Notes under the pieces: generated by a model
The model's input: the letters and a program-made list of their open reading frames with translations, nothing else
Told to the model about the DNA's origin: nothing
The model's database searches: none
Made by a program: the position numbers and the translations under genes
In this document: positions 54,884-64,000 of the stretch, piece by piece
How the letters are laid out: each line of letters opens with the position of its first letter
Numbering within the stretch: the first letter of the stretch is position 1
NCBI RefSeq assembly: GCF_022605165.1
Contig: NC_063073.1
Location: forward strand, 1,488,001-1,552,000
DNA: 64,000 bases
Direction: 5' to 3'
Source: Purpureocillium takamizusanense
Taxonomy: Eukaryota > Ascomycota > Sordariomycetes > Hypocreales > Ophiocordycipitaceae

Positions 54884-56185
54884 ATGTCTCACGACGAATC
54901 GCCCCAGCCAAGCCGGGTTTCTTCGCCTACAGACGATGCTACGAGCTCGTACCGAAGCGCCGCCATCACATCGCCTTCCATGCACGACACCGGGGCACTG
55001 ACCCCGCTGCAGAGATGGGCCGTCAACGCCTCTGACTCCCAATTTAATGCCATCGCCGGTGCTCTCGGCGGCTTCACGTCCGGCATAGTCACATGTCCAC
55101 TTGATGTCATTAAGACCAAGCTGCAAGCTCAAGGGGCGTACACAGTGGTCGACAATGGCCGCATGGTTGGCCACCCGAAGCTCTACAATGGGCTGGTTGG
55201 CACGGCCAGGGTCATCTGGCGCCAGGAAGGCATACGCGGCATGTATCGGGGGCTGGGTCCCATCGTTCTGGGGTATCTGCCAACCTGGGCGGTGTGGTTC
55301 ACAGTCTACAATAAGAGCAAGGTGTGGTTGGGACACCACAACGGTACGTCGACGCTCTAGCCTGCGTCTCTCGCCTCCCGCGGCTAACACAGACGTCCAG
55401 GAAACATTCATATTGTTAATTTCTGGTCCTCCATAATTGCTGGTGCAAGCAGCACAATTGTCACGAATCCGATATGGGTCATCAAGACGCGGCTCATGTC
55501 ACAGAGCCACTCACCAGCGATAGATCATCATGACCTACACACCATCTACCCCAAGCCCGGTAACACGCCAACCACGCGCCCGACACTGCACGCTCCGTGG
55601 CATTATCGGTCGACCCTGGACGCTGCGAGGAAGATGTACACATCCGAGGGCCTCGCCTCGTTTTACTCGGGCCTCACCCCGGCTCTTCTCGGCCTCACCC
55701 ATGTCGCTGTACAGTTTCCGACGTATGAGTACCTCAAGACGACTTTCACCGGCCAAGGCATGGGTGAGGCGCCTGCGCACGGGGAAAAGCCGCACTGGCT
55801 GGGCATTCTGTCCGCTTCCATCCTGTCCAAGATCCTAGCCAGCAGCGCAACGTATCCCCACGAGGTGATTCGCACCAGACTCCAGACACAAAGGCGACCG
55901 GTAGCTGGCGAGCAATATCTCCAGGGGCTAGGCATATCTACAACAGCGCCCAACGCCTCTGCGAGCAAGGACACGCGAAAGTATCGTGGCATCGTCATGA
56001 CGTTTCAGGCGATACTTCGGGAAGAGGGCTGGCGGGCTTTCTACGCAGGGTTGGGGACCAACATGATGCGAGCCGTGCCGGCAGCGACGGTGACGATGCT
56101 GACTTATGAATACGTGATGCGACAGCTCAACCAGACCAGGCTGGACGGCCTGGAAAAGCGAGACCGGCTGGCCGAACAGCCATAG
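54884..56185 (+). CDS. NDT1: Mitochondrial carrier, probable NAD+ transporter
   Basis: Exons are 54884-55343 and 55401-56185, encoding 414 residues, with a 57-nt intron (GTACGT..CCAG, phase 1). Three mitochondrial-carrier repeats are visible by their signatures: Cys-Pro-Leu-Asp-Val-Ile-Lys-Thr-Lys-Leu, Asn-Pro-Ile-Trp-Val-Ile-Lys-Thr-Arg-Leu and Tyr-Pro-His-Glu-Val-Ile-Arg-Thr-Arg-Leu. The Trp in the second, Leu-Pro-Thr-Trp-Ala-Val-Trp-Phe-Thr-Val-Tyr and Leu-Gly-Leu-Thr-His-Val-Ala-Val-Gln-Phe-Pro match yeast Ndt1/Yia6, importing NAD+ into the matrix; a related FAD/folate or pyrimidine nucleotide carrier is the alternative. The N-terminal ~50 residues are Ser-rich and a loop insert lies between repeats. 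ATG 54884 is the first that precedes the Ser-rich leader. Confidence 0.9.
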
Positions 56186-58131
56186 TGGCACGTATGCGCG
56201 AGCCAATTCTCGGGAGACGGGGTGACAGAGACGTTCCACACTTTTCATGACGGCACGCGGAATACACGGGCGCGGCTCAGATACCCGGGAGGTGGACGGC
56301 TGTCGGTATAGACATGTTGGCCGAAACCATGATGCAAGCGGAGCGGCTCAAAGGCCGTCAGGTCCGCCCATGCAACTGCATCTTTTTCCTTTTTGTTCCA
56401 CGTGTAACGCCACACGGTGTTTGGCCGGTGTTCTCGGAGGCAAGGGTCAGAGGGGGACAATCTTGCATGAGCTTGGGGAACGGCACGGGGTTGTAGCATA
56501 GCACTTTGTATGTAGATAAGCACAGGAGTTGCTGATTCCCTATAGAGGCTTTCGATCGAATTTTCAACCGCTGGCTCCATGATGTGTGATGACCCAAGGG
56601 GACGACGTGGTGGCGCGATATGCCGGCAACGCGAACGCTGGCCTCTAGGCCTGGCCTACCTCCTGCCCTAGAAGCGGTCAGCCGGGTGCTGTTGACGTGG
56701 TGTGAGATCAAACTCACAGCTTGACTTTTGGCACTGCGGATTGAGGACCTTGTATATCTGCGAAACGAGTCATCTCAGCACAGCCGTGTCAAGCGGCAAC
56801 CCAGCGGGCGAATTCAGAGTCTCATTCTCACACGAACAACAGGCTCGCCATGGTGAAGGCGGCTACCGGGGCCATGAACTTCTTCACGAAAGCGGGGGGT
56901 CAGCACAGTGCTTGTGTAGATAATGGTGGTGCTTCCCAGGCAACGGAGGGCGGCGTCGACACGGGAGATGAGGCGCGGCGGTTCCTGAAACTCACCCGAG
57001 GATCCATGGCGTGTGTGGGTACGGTAGATACGGAATAGGAGGGTATGTATGTCGAGGATGGAAGAGTGAGGCACTGCCAGACGAGCCCTGGTGACGGAGC
57101 GCAGCAGCGGTGGTCCTCGGAGGAAACGGACGAGACGGGTGACGCGATGCACCGTCCCAGCGCCGGAGCCACAGCACCCGAGATGCGATGGATCTGTGGA
57201 CGAGGGGGATGTAGAGCCCTCTCCGTGTGTTAGATCTCGTAGTGTGTATAGGACGTACGTATTGTACAGTAGTGGTTGGTTGCATGGAAGGAGGTCGCTC
57301 GATGTGAGCTACAATTACAGTCTGCGACTATTTCTAAGCCGGCAGTTGCTCTTAACAGCGGGTGTCACACCCTGCTGGACGATGCGAAACGGTCATGCGG
57401 TAACCCAGTGATGGTGCCTGTAGCACGGCGGCCCCGGCCTGCCAATGCTGCCCGGCTGGCTGGCTGGCTGGCTGGTTGGTTGGCTAGTGCCCCCGTCCCG
57501 TCCCGTCCAGGCCGTCGTCCAGTAACTAACGGACTGCATTAGTAGGTAGTACGGTAGGCTCCTGCGGGCTGATCGGGGAGGTTCCATATGGAGGTTGCCC
57601 GAAACCCCCACAGCCACCGCCGCCTCCAGCTACAACCTTGGAGGTTACTAAGTTGCTACCTACCCCAATATATGCAATCCCACCAGGGACCCTGCCAAAT
57701 GAACGACGACCCCCCGAGCGTATGGAACAGCAAGACGGGAGCTTGGGCCAAGAGCTCCTCCGTTTGGGGGTAGCAAAACGGTGCGCCCGCACATGGTGAT
57801 TGGTCGCGGGCGGTTGGCTGGAACACGACAGTCGCTGAGTGGGCGGCAAGCTCTCTCCCGCTCGCTCCTGCGACGACAGCTTGCATGTTTGTGTGCTGCT
57901 TCGCCCGTTGTTGTTGTTGTTGTGCCCCCCAGCCTCCTTCCTCCGCGTCGTCGCCCGGCTTCATCACCTTCCTCTTCCTTCATCTCTTCCCTTCCGCTGC
58001 CTCTGTCATCTTCGTGGGGCTACAATCTACAATTCACCCACACGCCGTGTATTGAAACCCCCGCCCTTCGCGCCTACGCCTCGCCACACCACGCCACACC
58101 ACCTCGTCGCACTTCAACAACCATCTTCATC
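56186..58131. other. Intergenic DNA, 1.9 kb, no supported gene
   Basis: Upstream of the peroxiredoxin gene. It contains short GGCT repeats (about 57450-57485), a TTG run just before a pyrimidine-rich leader (about 57908-57921), and no gene-like frame. Confidence 0.6.
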
Positions 58132-58947
58132 ATGCCCGTCGAGCTGCGCAAGCGCAAGGCGCCCCAGCCGCCGCCCGCGCCGGCGCCGGCCCCAAAGAAG
58201 AAGGCCCCTGCTGCGCCCAAAGCGACGCGCCCTGACGCCCAGCCCAAGAAGACTGCTAAGAAGGCAACTGGCCCTACGACCTCTATGCCGTCGCCGCCCA
58301 AGACCAAGGAGGACGCCGAGGTTGAGAAGAAGGACAAGGATGGCAAGAAGGTCGCTGTGGGCGATGTCGTGGACCTCGAGGGTTTCGGCGGCGAGATTGA
58401 GACCAATGACGGCCAGAAGACGAGCCTCAAGAAGCTCGTCGATGAGAGCAAGTCTGGCGTCGTGCTGTTCACCTACCCCAAGGCGTCTACGCCCGGCTGT
58501 GAGTTTCCCATTTCCTTCTACGTCCCTTTTCTCTTTTAATCACTCAACTCACCCTTTCCCAATGACAACTCCCTGTTGCCCGGCATCTCCGCAGACATGT
58601 TCAGTCGCTGACCACACGCGCGCGCAGGCACCAACCAGGTCTGCCTCTTCCGCGACGCCTACGAGCCCCTTACGGGCGACGGGCTCGCCATCTATGGCCT
58701 GAGCGCCGACTCGCTCAAGGCAAACACCACCTTCAAGGAGAAGCAGCGCCTGCAGTACCCCCTGCTGTGCGACCCGCAAGCGACGCTCATCGCCGCCATT
58801 GGCCTGCGCAAGCAGCCCAAGGGCACCCAGCGCGGCGTCTTCGTCGTCGACAAGGCCGGAAAGGTGCTCGTCGCAGAGGCTGGCGGCCCCGCGGCCACCG
58901 TCGAGCGCGTCAAGGAGCTGGTTGAGAAGCTAAAGAAGAAGGACTGA
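58132..58947 (+). CDS. DOT5: Atypical 2-Cys peroxiredoxin, BCP/PrxQ type with basic N-terminus
   Basis: Exons are 58132-58498 and 58628-58947, encoding 228 residues, with a 129-nt intron (GTGAGT..CGCAG, phase 1) that splits the active-site Cys codon itself. The peroxidatic Cys123 lies in Ser-Thr-Pro-Gly-Cys and the resolving Cys128 five residues on (Thr-Asn-Gln-Val-Cys), the BCP arrangement. Residues 1-75 are Lys/Pro/Ala-rich with Lys-Arg-Lys and Lys-Lys-Lys clusters, which suggest nuclear import as for yeast Dot5, a nuclear thiol peroxidase. The protein should reduce alkyl hydroperoxides using thioredoxin. It ends in Lys-Lys-Lys-Asp. Confidence 0.92.
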
Positions 58948-59571
58948 GGAGTCTCTGCGTGCGCGCGGGCTGCCGAGTGTCGCACGCGACGCCCTCGACC
59001 CGCCGCGCGACGGCGTCTCTTTGTCTCCCTTCGTCAGGTGTGAAATGCGCTTCTTTCGGGGGCGCAATAGACGTGGAGGATAGAAAGCAAGCGGTGCAAA
59101 GCATCATTGGACTATGTACTCTCATACAATGTTGATACGAACTGTTCCCAGGCAAACATGGCGCTCGTCGTTGGTGATACTCGTCAATGGTTGTCGTGGT
59201 CAAATGCCTCACGCATTTGCTGGTGAGGGAGTTGTGATTGAGCCACCGTGCCAAACTAAGTTCGGGTGTGAGTGGTCATTGACCGAAATAAGCCATGTTT
59301 ACAGTGACCAGCCTTTGGTTTTCATGATAAGCTACACGAAGCAGTCACAAGATGCTAATAAATGCAGTGCAATAGCAAGCTGTCCAGCTGGCGATGTCTC
59401 AAACTCGAGGCGCTATATTGAGGTGCCGGGTAGGCTGTTTAGAACTCAGAGCCCGGCAATAAGTCGGGTAATTCTGCCTCCAGCAGATCGCCAATGCCAT
59501 CGCTCTGATTCGACCTCAATTCCGGCCTCCCTCTACAACACCACCTGCATCCCGTTGACGCCGTCGCGAAT
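58948..59571. other. Intergenic DNA upstream of NUZM
   Basis: 3' flank of the peroxiredoxin gene and promoter of NUZM. No gene is recognised. Confidence 0.55.
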
Positions 59572-60343
59572 ATGTCGTCCAAGGTGGTGGCCAAGGCCGC
59601 CGGTGGCGTCATGTCCATCTCCAAGGTACCCTCAATGCCTCCCTGCCTCGTCGAGGCGAGCTCAATTGGCCTTGCCGAAACCTAGGCAGCCTAGGGCCCC
59701 CCTCAAATGATCGCACCGCAGGGTTGAAGGTCACTGACGCGAGACTCTCGCAGAAACAAACCCTCCAGTCCACAGGCATCTGGGAGACGGTGCGCAAGGC
59801 CTTCGCCATCGACCCGAACCGCTCGAGCGGCGTGCCCCTCAACCCGTGGTACCGCAACCCGGCGCCCGGCTCCAACGACCCGCTCGCCTTCGACGACCCC
59901 GTGACGGTCCCCGCGGGCGACATCGCCGACAACCCTTACTGGAAGCGCGACAACCGCCGCTCATACCCGAAGCTGAGCGTCGTGGGCCAGGCGGACGTGG
60001 TGCAGCTCCTGACGGTGGGCAGCGCCGCGGCGCCCAAGGTCGAGCTCATTGGCGAGGCGGGCGCGAAGCAGCTCGTCGCGGCCAAGCAGGAGGGCGAGAC
60101 GCTGGGCCTGGCCAAGGCGCTCGAGAGGGCTGCGCCCAAGGACGTGGCCAAGGATGTGTTCGTGGACGGGCTGCCGCCGCTGCCGAGCGGACAGAGCCTG
60201 ACGTCCGGGGCGTGGGACGTGCACAAGTACGAGCTGACGGAAGAGAACTCGTATCCTGAGGGGTCAGTTGGCTTTTCTCGCATGCCCCTCATTGATTCAT
60301 TGCTAACGGTACTCGCAGGTATCCTTGCCGGACGTTCCAATAG
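59572..60343 (+). CDS. NUZM: NADH:ubiquinone oxidoreductase 21.3 kDa subunit (complex I)
   Basis: Exons are 59572-59625, 59754-60262 and 60319-60343, encoding 195 residues, about 21 kDa. Introns are 128 nt (GTACCC..GCAG, phase 0) and 56 nt (GTCAGT..GCAG, phase 2). The last exon adds only eight residues, Tyr-Pro-Cys-Arg-Thr-Phe-Gln after a split Gly, a conserved end of this family as I recall it. Gln-Ser-Thr-Gly-Ile-Trp-Glu, Ala-Ile-Asp-Pro-Asn-Arg-Ser, Gly-Val-Pro-Leu-Asn-Pro and Ala-Gly-Asp-Ile-Ala...Asn-Pro-Tyr-Trp-Lys-Arg-Asp are the recognisable segments. It is an accessory subunit of mitochondrial complex I found in fungi. Its 3' end is convergent with LTO1, 184 nt away. Confidence 0.9.
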
Positions 60344-60527
60344 ATGGGCGTGGCGTCGTGTACATAAGATAGCTTGCGGATTGGGGGGGGGGTATAGAAT
60401 TTTATTCCCTATGTTGTTTTGACATATTCCAATGTTCCCATAACCCTATCCGAACTCCATGCGTGATAATGCACCCCCAAGTGTCAAGTACGATGTCAAA
60501 CGCCGTGTATGTGATGCGAAAGCGAGC

Positions 60528-60995
60528 CTAGCCAACCATGCGCTCCACGACCTTGGCCTTGCCCTGCGCCCTCTTCACACGGTCGTCAAAGTCCTGCACC
60601 GCCTCGTCCGTATTCTCCGTGGACAGCGTGTCCGGCTCCACGAGCGCGTACAGGAGCCTGATGTTCTTGTCCAGCCGAGCGTTGCTCGCCAGCGGCGGCA
60701 GTCTGCACCGCTCCTGGGCAGCTCCGGCGGCGGCGGCTGCGGCTGCGGTCGACTCTTCCTCCTCTGGCCCCGTCGCGCCGGCTGGGTCCTCCTTGCGCGG
60801 CATGCGGTTGGCCCAGACGACGGCACGGCTGGCGAGGCGGCCGCTCTCGGCGAACTTCTCGAAGCCCTTTTGCATGCCAAAGGACCGTCCCTCGGCGCGG
60901 CCGGCGGCGGTGCCGTCTTCGAGACCCTGCTTGTACCCTTGTTGGTAGAAGCGGTCCTCGATGTTGAAGACGCCTTCGAGAGGGTCGTCTGGCAT
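60528..60995 (-). CDS. LTO1: Lto1/ORAOV1-type adaptor (Yae1 N-terminal domain)
   Basis: A 155-residue intronless protein; ATG 60995 directly precedes the conserved region. Residues 11-50 show the deca-GX3 pattern: Asp-Arg-Phe-Tyr-Gln-Gln-Gly, then Gly at every fourth position (Gly-Tyr-Lys-Gln-Gly, Gly-Thr-Ala-Ala-Gly, Gly-Arg-Ser-Phe-Gly, Lys-Gly). An Ala-rich segment (about 82-92) precedes a conserved C-terminal helix. In yeast, Lto1 with Yae1 links the ABC protein Rli1/ABCE1 to the cytosolic Fe-S assembly targeting complex, which matters for ribosome recycling. The typical C-terminal Trp of yeast Lto1 is not seen here; the protein ends Arg-Met-Val-Gly. It is divergent from MetRS. Confidence 0.87.
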   Translation of the reverse strand: MPDDPLEGVFNIEDRFYQQGYKQGLEDGTAAGRAEGRSFGMQKGFEKFAESGRLASRAVVWANRMPRKEDPAGATGPEEEESTAAAAAAAGAAQERCRLPPLASNARLDKNIRLLYALVEPDTLSTENTDEAVQDFDDRVKRAQGKAKVVERMVG

Positions 60996-61636
60996 GGCGA
61001 TGTATGAGTGGCTAATGAGGGTTTGAGGGTTGTGTCGCCTGCGTCGTGAGTGACTGCGCTGTTGAGTTGAGTTGGACTGATGAGTGGGATGATTTGACGA
61101 CGAAGAGTTGTGTGAAGTTGGTAGGCCTGCCGTTTCAATATGATGAAGATACTCTATGAAATCCCTGTGCGTCACGACCTTCGAGTGATGAGGATCTGAA
61201 GCAACGCGGCAAGCAAGCCAATTGTCTGAATATCGACTGCTTTTTTTTTTTCCTTGCAACGATTGTCCGAGTGTATTAGGTTCCAGTTGTTCGACTGTCT
61301 CGGCCGACCAGTCGCTGACATATTGCGGTGTCAGGCCAGGCCATTGAAGCTTGTGCTCCATTGGGTAACTACTTCGCGCCGCGGGGTGCGCCGCTGGCAA
61401 TCCAAAGTGCCCCTCACACGTGACGCCTCTGGACCACACCTGGACCCCTCCGACGACGGTGCCCCTCCAAGTCAAAAGTGCGACATCTCGGTGAGTCAGG
61501 TCGCGCTCGAGGGTTTGCAATCGTGCTTTATATAAGACTGTTTTGCCTAGCGAGCCTTGTGCCAACCGCCTGTATCCCCTCATCCATTACCTCCGAGGAC
61601 CTTTCAAAGCCCATACTCGACAGAGGCCCCGCTGCA
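60996..61636. promoter_or_regulatory. Divergent promoter of LTO1 and methionyl-tRNA synthetase
   Basis: A 641-nt gap between outward-facing ATGs, with a poly-T run (about 61242-61252). The frame open upstream of the MetRS ATG has no ATG of its own, so MetRS starts at 61637. Confidence 0.6.
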
Positions 61637-63616
61637 ATGGGCGTCGAAAATCCCATCCTGCCCGTCAAGGGCAAGAAGAACACGCTCATCACGAGCGCCC
61701 TTCCGTACGTCAACAACGTGCCGCATCTGGGCAACGTCGTGGGCAGCGTTCTCAGCGCCGACGTCTATGCCCGGTTCAGCAGGCTGCGCGACCGCCCGAC
61801 CATCTACATCTGCGGCACCGACGAGTACGGCACCGCCACCGAGACCAAGGCCCTCGAGACGGGGCAGACGCCCCAGCAGCTGTGCGATGAGTTCCACGCC
61901 AAGCACAAGGAGGTGTACGACTGGTTCGAGATTGGCTTCGACTACTTTGGCCGCACCACCACCGAGAAGCAGACGGAGATTGTCCAGGACATCTTCCTGA
62001 AGCTGCACGAGAAGGGTCTCCTCGAGGAGCGCACCACCACCCAGCCCTACTGCGAGAAGCACGATGGCTACCTCGCCGATCGCTTTGTCGAGGGTACCTG
62101 CCCAAAGTGCGGCTACGACGATGCGAGAGGAGACCAGTGTGACAAGTGCGGTGGCCTGCTCGACCCCTTTGAGCTGATCAACCCGCGATGCAAGATTGAC
62201 GGCGCTCAGCCGATCCCCCGGGATACGAAGCACATTTTCCTGCTGCTCAACAAGCTGCAGCCCGACATCGAGAAGTGGTTCCAGGAGGCACATAAGAAAT
62301 ATGGCTGGCCGCAGAACGGTGTCAGCATTACGCAGTCGTGGCTGACAAAGGGCCTCGAGGGCCGGAGCATCACGCGCGACCTCAAGTGGGGTGTGCCCAT
62401 TCCCCTGCCTGGATACGAGAAGAAGGTCATTTACGTGTGGTTCGACGCCTGCATCGGCTATCCTTCCATCACGGCCAACTACACGGACGAGTGGGAGCAG
62501 TGGTGGAAGAACCCGGACGAGGTGACGCTATACCAGTTCATGGGCAAGGACAACGTGCCCTTCCACACCGTCATCTTCCCGGGGTCCGAGATTGGCACCG
62601 AGTACAAGTGGACCATGCTCAACCATCTGTCGACGACCGAGTACCTCAACTACGAAAACGGCAAGTTCTCCAAATCGAGAGGCATTGGCGTGTTCGGCAA
62701 CCAGGTCAAGGAAATCGGCCTCTCGCCTTCGGTGTGGAGATACTACCTGCTGTCGAACCGACCCGAGACGAGCGACACGCAGTTCGAGTGGCAGGCGTTT
62801 GCGCAGGCCAACAACAGCGAGCTGCTGGCCAACTTTGGCAACTTTGTCAACCGCATTGTCAAGTTTGTCAACGCCAAGTGCGACGGCACGATTCCCGCGT
62901 TCTCGGCGTCGTTTTCGGACGAGACGTTTGACTTTCCTGCCTGGATCTCGCGCGTCAACGATCTCCTGAAGGAATACGTCGACCTCATGGAAGGCGTCCA
63001 CATCCGCGCCGGCGTCAAGAAGCTCATGGAGATCAGCACCGAGGGCAACCTGCTGCTGCAGTATCGCCTAGACAACACAAACCTGGCCGAGCACCCGGAG
63101 CGAACGCATACCGTCATTGGCCTGGCGCTCAACCTGTGCCACCTTCTTGCCTCGCTGGCGTCCCCTTACATGCCGTCGACTTCCGAAGCCATTTGCAAGC
63201 AGCTCAATTCGACGCTTAGCCACATCCCCGACACCTGGGCTCCCGAAACGCTCAAGGGTGGCCACAAGATCGGCAAGGCGGCGTATCTCTTCACGAGGAT
63301 AGACGACAAGAAGGTTGCGGAGTGGAAGCTCGCGTTTGGAGGGTCTGCTGAGTCCCGGGCGGCCGAGGAGGCAGCCAAGAAGAAGAAGCAGGAGGAGAAG
63401 GAGAAGAAGAAGGCCAAGAAGGCGGCTAAGGCAGCAGAGGCGGCCAAGGCCACCCTGGGCGACAAGGCGGGCAATGTCGTGGAGAAGGTTGCCAACAGCG
63501 TCAGCCACAGCAGCAGTGTCGACGCTAAGGCGCAGGACGAGGCATCGGCGGCAGGCGGCATGGCGGCGCCGTCGGCCGAGGTGAGCAAAGACCTGCCCAT
63601 CAGGGGCAAGCAGTAG
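61637..63616 (+). CDS. MES1: Methionyl-tRNA synthetase, cytosolic
   Basis: A 659-residue protein from one exon. The class I HIGH-equivalent is Val-Pro-His-Leu-Gly-Asn (about 28-33) and the KMSKS-equivalent is Lys-Phe-Ser-Lys-Ser (about 350). The zinc-binding knuckle insert has Cys-x2-Cys pairs (Cys-Pro-Lys-Cys-Gly and Cys-Asp-Lys-Cys-Gly, about 155-175). The anticodon-binding helical domain follows. The last ~95 residues are a Lys/Ala/Glu-rich tail (Lys-Lys-Lys-Lys-Gln-Glu-Glu-Lys...) likely helical and able to bind RNA. Unlike S. cerevisiae Mes1 there is no N-terminal GST-like Arc1-binding domain, and no C-terminal EMAP domain is seen. It initiates and elongates cytosolic translation by charging tRNA-Met. 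Confidence 0.96.
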   Translation: MGVENPILPVKGKKNTLITSALPYVNNVPHLGNVVGSVLSADVYARFSRLRDRPTIYICGTDEYGTATETKALETGQTPQQLCDEFHAKHKEVYDWFEIGFDYFGRTTTEKQTEIVQDIFLKLHEKGLLEERTTTQPYCEKHDGYLADRFVEGTCPKCGYDDARGDQCDKCGGLLDPFELINPRCKIDGAQPIPRDTKHIFLLLNKLQPDIEKWFQEAHKKYGWPQNGVSITQSWLTKGLEGRSITRDLKWGVPIPLPGYEKKVIYVWFDACIGYPSITANYTDEWEQWWKNPDEVTLYQFMGKDNVPFHTVIFPGSEIGTEYKWTMLNHLSTTEYLNYENGKFSKSRGIGVFGNQVKEIGLSPSVWRYYLLSNRPETSDTQFEWQAFAQANNSELLANFGNFVNRIVKFVNAKCDGTIPAFSASFSDETFDFPAWISRVNDLLKEYVDLMEGVHIRAGVKKLMEISTEGNLLLQYRLDNTNLAEHPERTHTVIGLALNLCHLLASLASPYMPSTSEAICKQLNSTLSHIPDTWAPETLKGGHKIGKAAYLFTRIDDKKVAEWKLAFGGSAESRAAEEAAKKKKQEEKEKKKAKKAAKAAEAAKATLGDKAGNVVEKVANSVSHSSSVDAKAQDEASAAGGMAAPSAEVSKDLPIRGKQ

Positions 63617-64000
63617 ACTCTAGAGGGGGATATGAGCTAGGGAGGTTGATGCCTGGAGCGCTTCTGAACGATTTTGAGCATAAGAGGACGGGCACGGCGT
63701 GTGGGGTGGTTAGATGATTGGGTCGGCGCAGATGGTCATGAGGCGATGCATGAATGAAAGCGCATGTCTGCATGAGCATGTATTGTAGCGACGCTACGAA
63801 GTAGACGGCGAGAATGGATGTGGAGAGGGCGTCCTGGAAATTCCTGAGTGTATTGGTATTGAAGGATACCAAACGCATGCGTAGCATAGGTGTTGAAGGC
63901 CCATGTGTACCTGTAGTACAGTGCATCAAACTCATATGCTGTGGATCAAATTGTGGTGTTGGTGACGGGATGTTCCATGTTGGTGGTGGTGCTGCATGGC
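63617..64000. other. 3' flank of methionyl-tRNA synthetase
   Basis: No gene is recognised up to the right edge. TACGAAGTAG at about 63794-63803 resembles the dispersed motif. Confidence 0.55.

Noticed and set aside
1..64000. tRNA, rRNA, CRISPR or transposon features
   Set aside because: I looked for B-box-like GGTTCGA sites, long terminal repeats, regularly spaced repeats and transposase or reverse-transcriptase motifs and found none convincing; a covariance-model or repeat search would be decisive.

Overview
This window is nuclear DNA from a filamentous ascomycete (Pezizomycotina, most likely Sordariomycetes; Hypocreales is my guess, not shown). The evidence is GT..AG introns of about 50-130 nt, GC-rich coding DNA, fungus-type families (Zn2Cys6 regulator, LaeA-like methyltransferase, aquaglyceroporin, complex I 21.3 kDa subunit) and long intergenic stretches rich in simple repeats. 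I rebuilt exon structures by hand from splice sites and reading phase. Most multi-exon models close in frame, but none has been checked against transcripts.

Left part (1-11.5 kb), sparse and accessory-like: the 5' part of a secreted FAD-linked oxidase (runs off the left edge, minus), an intronless haloperoxidase-type alpha/beta hydrolase (minus), a small unrecognised spliced gene (3704-4251, plus), a single-pass membrane protein with a Cys-containing outer domain (minus), a T5orf172/GIY-YIG-type protein (minus) and a weakly supported small secreted protein (minus).

Glycerol block (11.5-27.6 kb): mitochondrial FAD glycerol-3-phosphate dehydrogenase (GUT2, minus), an aquaglyceroporin (minus) and glycerol kinase (GUT1, plus) follow one another with no recognisable gene between them. 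Together they give uptake, phosphorylation and oxidation of glycerol to dihydroxyacetone phosphate. A Zn2Cys6 transcription factor lies next to GUT1.

Middle accessory block (27.6-41.1 kb): long repeat-rich intergenic DNA, a cytochrome P450 (plus), a LaeA-like methyltransferase (minus) and a cytochrome b5/acyl-CoA dehydrogenase fusion (plus). This could be a small specialised-metabolism or lipid-modification neighbourhood, but no backbone synthase is present.

Right part (41.8-63.6 kb), dense housekeeping: a seven-knuckle CNBP/Gis2-type protein built from micro-exons (minus), the Sae2/Ctp1 resection factor (plus), cytosolic tyrosyl-tRNA synthetase (minus), Ubp3-type deubiquitinase (plus), complex III subunit QCR7 (minus), a mitochondrial NAD+ carrier (plus), a Dot5-type peroxiredoxin (plus), complex I subunit NUZM (plus), the Fe-S adaptor Lto1 (minus) and cytosolic methionyl-tRNA synthetase (plus). 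I saw no tRNA or rRNA gene, transposon or CRISPR array.
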